The position numbers and the translations under genes were made by a program. DNA of 7,712 nt, taken from the NCBI GenBank assembly GCA_002254335.1, contig NIVA01000203.1, positions 1-7,712 on the forward strand, in the 5' to 3' direction. The notes under the pieces were generated by a model. That model did not search any database. It saw nothing but the letters and a program-made list of their open reading frames with translations, and had not been told where the DNA came from. Below, piece after piece: positions 6,034 through 7,712 of the stretch. Numbering within the stretch: the stretch's first letter is position 1; each line of letters opens with the position of its first letter. The stretch is from Bacteroidetes bacterium 4572_114. GTDB lineage: Bacteria; Bacteroidota; Bacteroidia; Bacteroidales; 4484-276.

Positions 6034-6945
6034 ATGAAGGAAACGTGGTTACGAAGTACGATAGCACTCCTGCTTGGGCTGGCGATTTTCGCGACATGGT
6101 CGCATACACCGGTCTATGCAGCAGATAAAAAAACGGTCACTATCGGATTAGAGGATTGGTCATCGGAAATAGCAAGCTCCAATTTGGTAAAGGCTGTATT
6201 GTGGAATAAACTGAAGGTCAAATGCAGACTCAGGCAGATGGGCGTGTCGGAACAGTATGAGTCGGTTTCAAACGGAAGCATTGACGCAATGGTGGGTGCA
6301 TGGCTTCCGGGACAGACTAAATACTTAGAAAATCACAAGGATCAGTTGGAAGATTTGGGACCGAACCTTGAGGGTGCAAAGATCGGCCTTGTGGTTCCCG
6401 TTGTTTCTAGTACGTGGCTTATGTCGCAAGACGGCAACACCGAGGGATACATGAAAATTGATTCCATCGAAGAAATCAAAGACCACTATGATGACTTCAA
6501 TGGAAAGATCATCGGTATTGAAACGGATTCAGGCATGATGACCATAATGAGGGACAAACTGATTCCGGCTTATGGTTTGGAAGAATTCGAACTTATCCCC
6601 GGAACCGAGGTCTCCATGACTGCTGAACTTGCCAATGCGATCAAAAAAAGAAAGTGGATCGTTGTTTTGGGCTGGACTCCGCATTGGAGTTTCGGCCGCT
6701 GGGCTTTAAAATTCCTTGATGATCCCAAAAAAGTGTGGGGTGGTGGGGAGAGCATCCATACGCTGGCTCGCAAAGGGTTAAAGGATGAAATGCCTGAAGT
6801 TTACAAGTTTTTAGACAATTTCAAATGGTCCCCGGATAATATGGAACAACTCTTGCTCTGGAACCAGATGGGTGGTAATCCGTATGAAAATGCCAACCGC
6901 TGGATAAAAGCCAATCCGGAGATTGTTGAGTCCTGGTTCAAGTAA
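6034..6945 (+). CDS. Periplasmic glycine-betaine-type substrate-binding protein (OpuAC domain)
   Basis: A 303-residue secreted protein. Residues 1-29 are a signal peptide: positive start (K2, R7), hydrophobic core at about 8-20, and a VYA-A cleavage site. The lack of a lipobox cysteine means a soluble periplasmic protein, as in Gram-negative cells. The rest is one OpuAC/ProX-like domain: TIGLEDWSSE (36-45), GSIDAMVGAWLPG (81-93), GIETDSGMM (161-169), GWTPHW (213-218) and the family-typical end with NRWIKANPEIVESWF. W90, W214 and W218 are candidates for the tryptophan cage that binds quaternary ammonium groups. AAGGAGG at 6021-6027 sets the start. Such proteins normally feed an ABC transporter; here neither the ATPase nor the permease is in the window, and the neighbour is a BCCT carrier 73 bp upstream with no terminator between. 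It could serve a distant ABC system or the carrier itself. The exact ligand (betaine, choline, carnitine, proline betaine) is not determined. Confidence 0.92.
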   Translation: MKETWLRSTIALLLGLAIFATWSHTPVYAADKKTVTIGLEDWSSEIASSNLVKAVLWNKLKVKCRLRQMGVSEQYESVSNGSIDAMVGAWLPGQTKYLENHKDQLEDLGPNLEGAKIGLVVPVVSSTWLMSQDGNTEGYMKIDSIEEIKDHYDDFNGKIIGIETDSGMMTIMRDKLIPAYGLEEFELIPGTEVSMTAELANAIKKRKWIVVLGWTPHWSFGRWALKFLDDPKKVWGGGESIHTLARKGLKDEMPEVYKFLDNFKWSPDNMEQLLLWNQMGGNPYENANRWIKANPEIVESWFK

Positions 6946-7054
6946 AGGATCCGGAGTTGATTCTGCCGTGTCTCGTCCGTCAACAGCGGGGCGTGACCGG
7001 AGCCGCAACGAAACATGGTTCCTAATGTGATTTTTTAATTAAAGGAGGTGTTTT

Positions 7055-7513
7055 ATGTTTAACCTTGATAGAATAGTTGTTCCCACAGACTTTTCGGATT
7101 ATTCCGATCATGCCTTGAAAAGAGCGCTTGATCTTGCCGAAGCATGCGAGGCCAAAATCTATCTTACTTATGTGGCGCCTGATGCCCCTGATATTTTCAA
7201 GCTGAGTAAATATGTTGTGGAGGGTCAGGAAAAAATTAAAGCCGAACTGGAGAAACGGTGTGCAGAGTATTTTCAAAAACAGATAGCCATGTTTCCCCAG
7301 GCGGAAAAAGTGGAAATTGAAACGAATGTGTTCACCGGCAGTCCGTATAAAGAAATTCTGGATTTTCAGAAAAAAATCAAAGCGGATATGGTGGTCATAG
7401 GGACGCATGGTGAAACACCTTTTGAGGGCTTTTTCTTCGGAAGCACGTCCCAAAAGATTATAAGACATTCGATCTGTTCGGTTATGATTGTGAGAAAACC
7501 GATGTACAGTTAG
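7055..7513 (+). CDS. Universal stress protein, UspA family, ATP-binding type
   Basis: A 152-residue single-domain Usp, the usual family length. The N-terminal strand IVVPTDFSDYSDHAL (7-21) and the C-terminal GTHGETPFEGFFFGS (116-130) are diagnostic. The latter is an exact G-2x-G-9x-G-(S/T) nucleotide-binding motif, so it should bind ATP, like MJ0577 or TeaD, and work as a cytoplasmic dimer. SVMIVRKP (142-149) is the final strand. AGGAGGTG at 7043-7050 sets ATG 7055. It lies 109 bp after the binding-protein gene with no terminator-like hairpin in the gap, so co-transcription is likely. By analogy with TeaD, which modulates the TeaABC ectoine TRAP transporter in Halomonas elongata, it may control the activity of the uptake system; that is inference. 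The frame opposite it on the minus strand is a shadow. Confidence 0.95.
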   Translation: MFNLDRIVVPTDFSDYSDHALKRALDLAEACEAKIYLTYVAPDAPDIFKLSKYVVEGQEKIKAELEKRCAEYFQKQIAMFPQAEKVEIETNVFTGSPYKEILDFQKKIKADMVVIGTHGETPFEGFFFGSTSQKIIRHSICSVMIVRKPMYS

Positions 7514-7559
7514 CTTGTTAATGTGAATTAGCAGTTCGGAATGAGTGTAAGTACTTGGC

Positions 7560-7586
7560 CATCCGAGGTTCCCAAAACCTCGGATG
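7560..7586 (+). terminator. Long hairpin closing the transporter/Usp unit
   Basis: CATCCGAGGTT at 7560-7570 pairs exactly with AACCTCGGATG at 7576-7586 around a 5-base loop. It lies 46 bp after the Usp stop. Only TCTTCGG follows, not a clear T-run, so it may be a weak or bidirectional terminator or an mRNA-stabilising stem. An outer pair, TAAGTAC (7548-7554) and GTACTTA (7613-7619), surrounds it. Confidence 0.6.
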
Positions 7587-7712
7587 TCTTCGGTAGAAAA
7601 ACTTTTGTCCGGGTACTTAACTGTTCACTCTCCTAATCAGATGAAGTGAATCTTCCAAGTTTCTTATGAACCAAACCACCGATTGTGGATTTCCTTGTAC
7701 ACCCCTTTCTCC
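7587..7712 (-). other. Window end: no certain gene; possible tail of a minus-strand frame
   Basis: On the minus strand a frame is open from the window edge down to a TAA at 7619-7617, about 31 codons ending in -LIRRVNS. It is too short to recognise and has no family motif, so it may be the end of a convergent gene or chance. If real, the hairpin at 7560-7586 would lie between two convergent genes and serve both. Confidence 0.2.

Noticed and set aside
6946..7054. Terminator between the binding-protein and Usp genes.
   Set aside because: No stem with a following T-run is visible; the CCGGAG words there are direct, not inverted, repeats.
7022..7468. 148-codon open frame on the minus strand opposite the Usp gene.
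   Set aside because: It is antisense to a clear UspA protein, has no family motif of its own and no ribosome site.

Overview
The window looks like chromosomal DNA of an anaerobic, probably marine or otherwise salt-exposed bacterium. A sulfate-reducing Desulfobacterota (deltaproteobacterial) host is the best guess. The reasons are a tungsten/molybdopterin aldehyde:ferredoxin oxidoreductase, glycine-betaine-type uptake genes, moderate GC in the genes, and AT-rich intergenic DNA full of small transposable debris. This host assignment is inference; there is no rRNA or other marker gene.

Layout. (1) Positions 1-594 hold the C-terminal third of an aldehyde:ferredoxin oxidoreductase (AOR), whose start lies outside the window. 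(2) A 122-bp gap carries a perfect 12-bp-arm palindrome of a widespread repeat type. (3) Positions 716-2401 encode an IlvD/Edd-family dehydratase homologue. Its Mg-site residues look unusual, and its 3' end runs into a small inverted-repeat element that supplies the last codons and the stop. (4) Positions 2377-3981 form a mobile-element sink: a 103-bp MITE-like element with TA at both ends, two further inverted-repeat-bounded segments (2516-2628 and 2789-2913), and an IS982-family insertion sequence with terminal repeats, a 7-bp target duplication and a frameshifted transposase. (5) Positions 3982-4418 are non-coding, with a spaced direct repeat and a set of potential RNA hairpins just before the next gene. 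(6) Positions 4419-7513 form a co-directional three-gene unit: a BCCT-family secondary transporter, a secreted OpuAC-type betaine-binding protein, and a UspA-family universal stress protein. Each has a strong Shine-Dalgarno sequence and there is no terminator-like structure between them. A long hairpin at 7560-7586 closes the unit.

How the genes may work together. The AOR and the dehydratase-like gene may belong to one organic-acid/aldehyde unit, but only their adjacency supports that. The downstream unit reads as an osmolyte uptake module. Its notable feature is that a high-affinity periplasmic betaine-binding protein sits with a BCCT carrier instead of the ABC ATPase and permease it normally serves, and a Usp gene follows. 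This invites the hypothesis of a binding-protein-assisted BCCT carrier, with the Usp in a role like that of TeaD in the TeaABC ectoine TRAP system. It is the most interesting candidate system here and is unproven from sequence alone.
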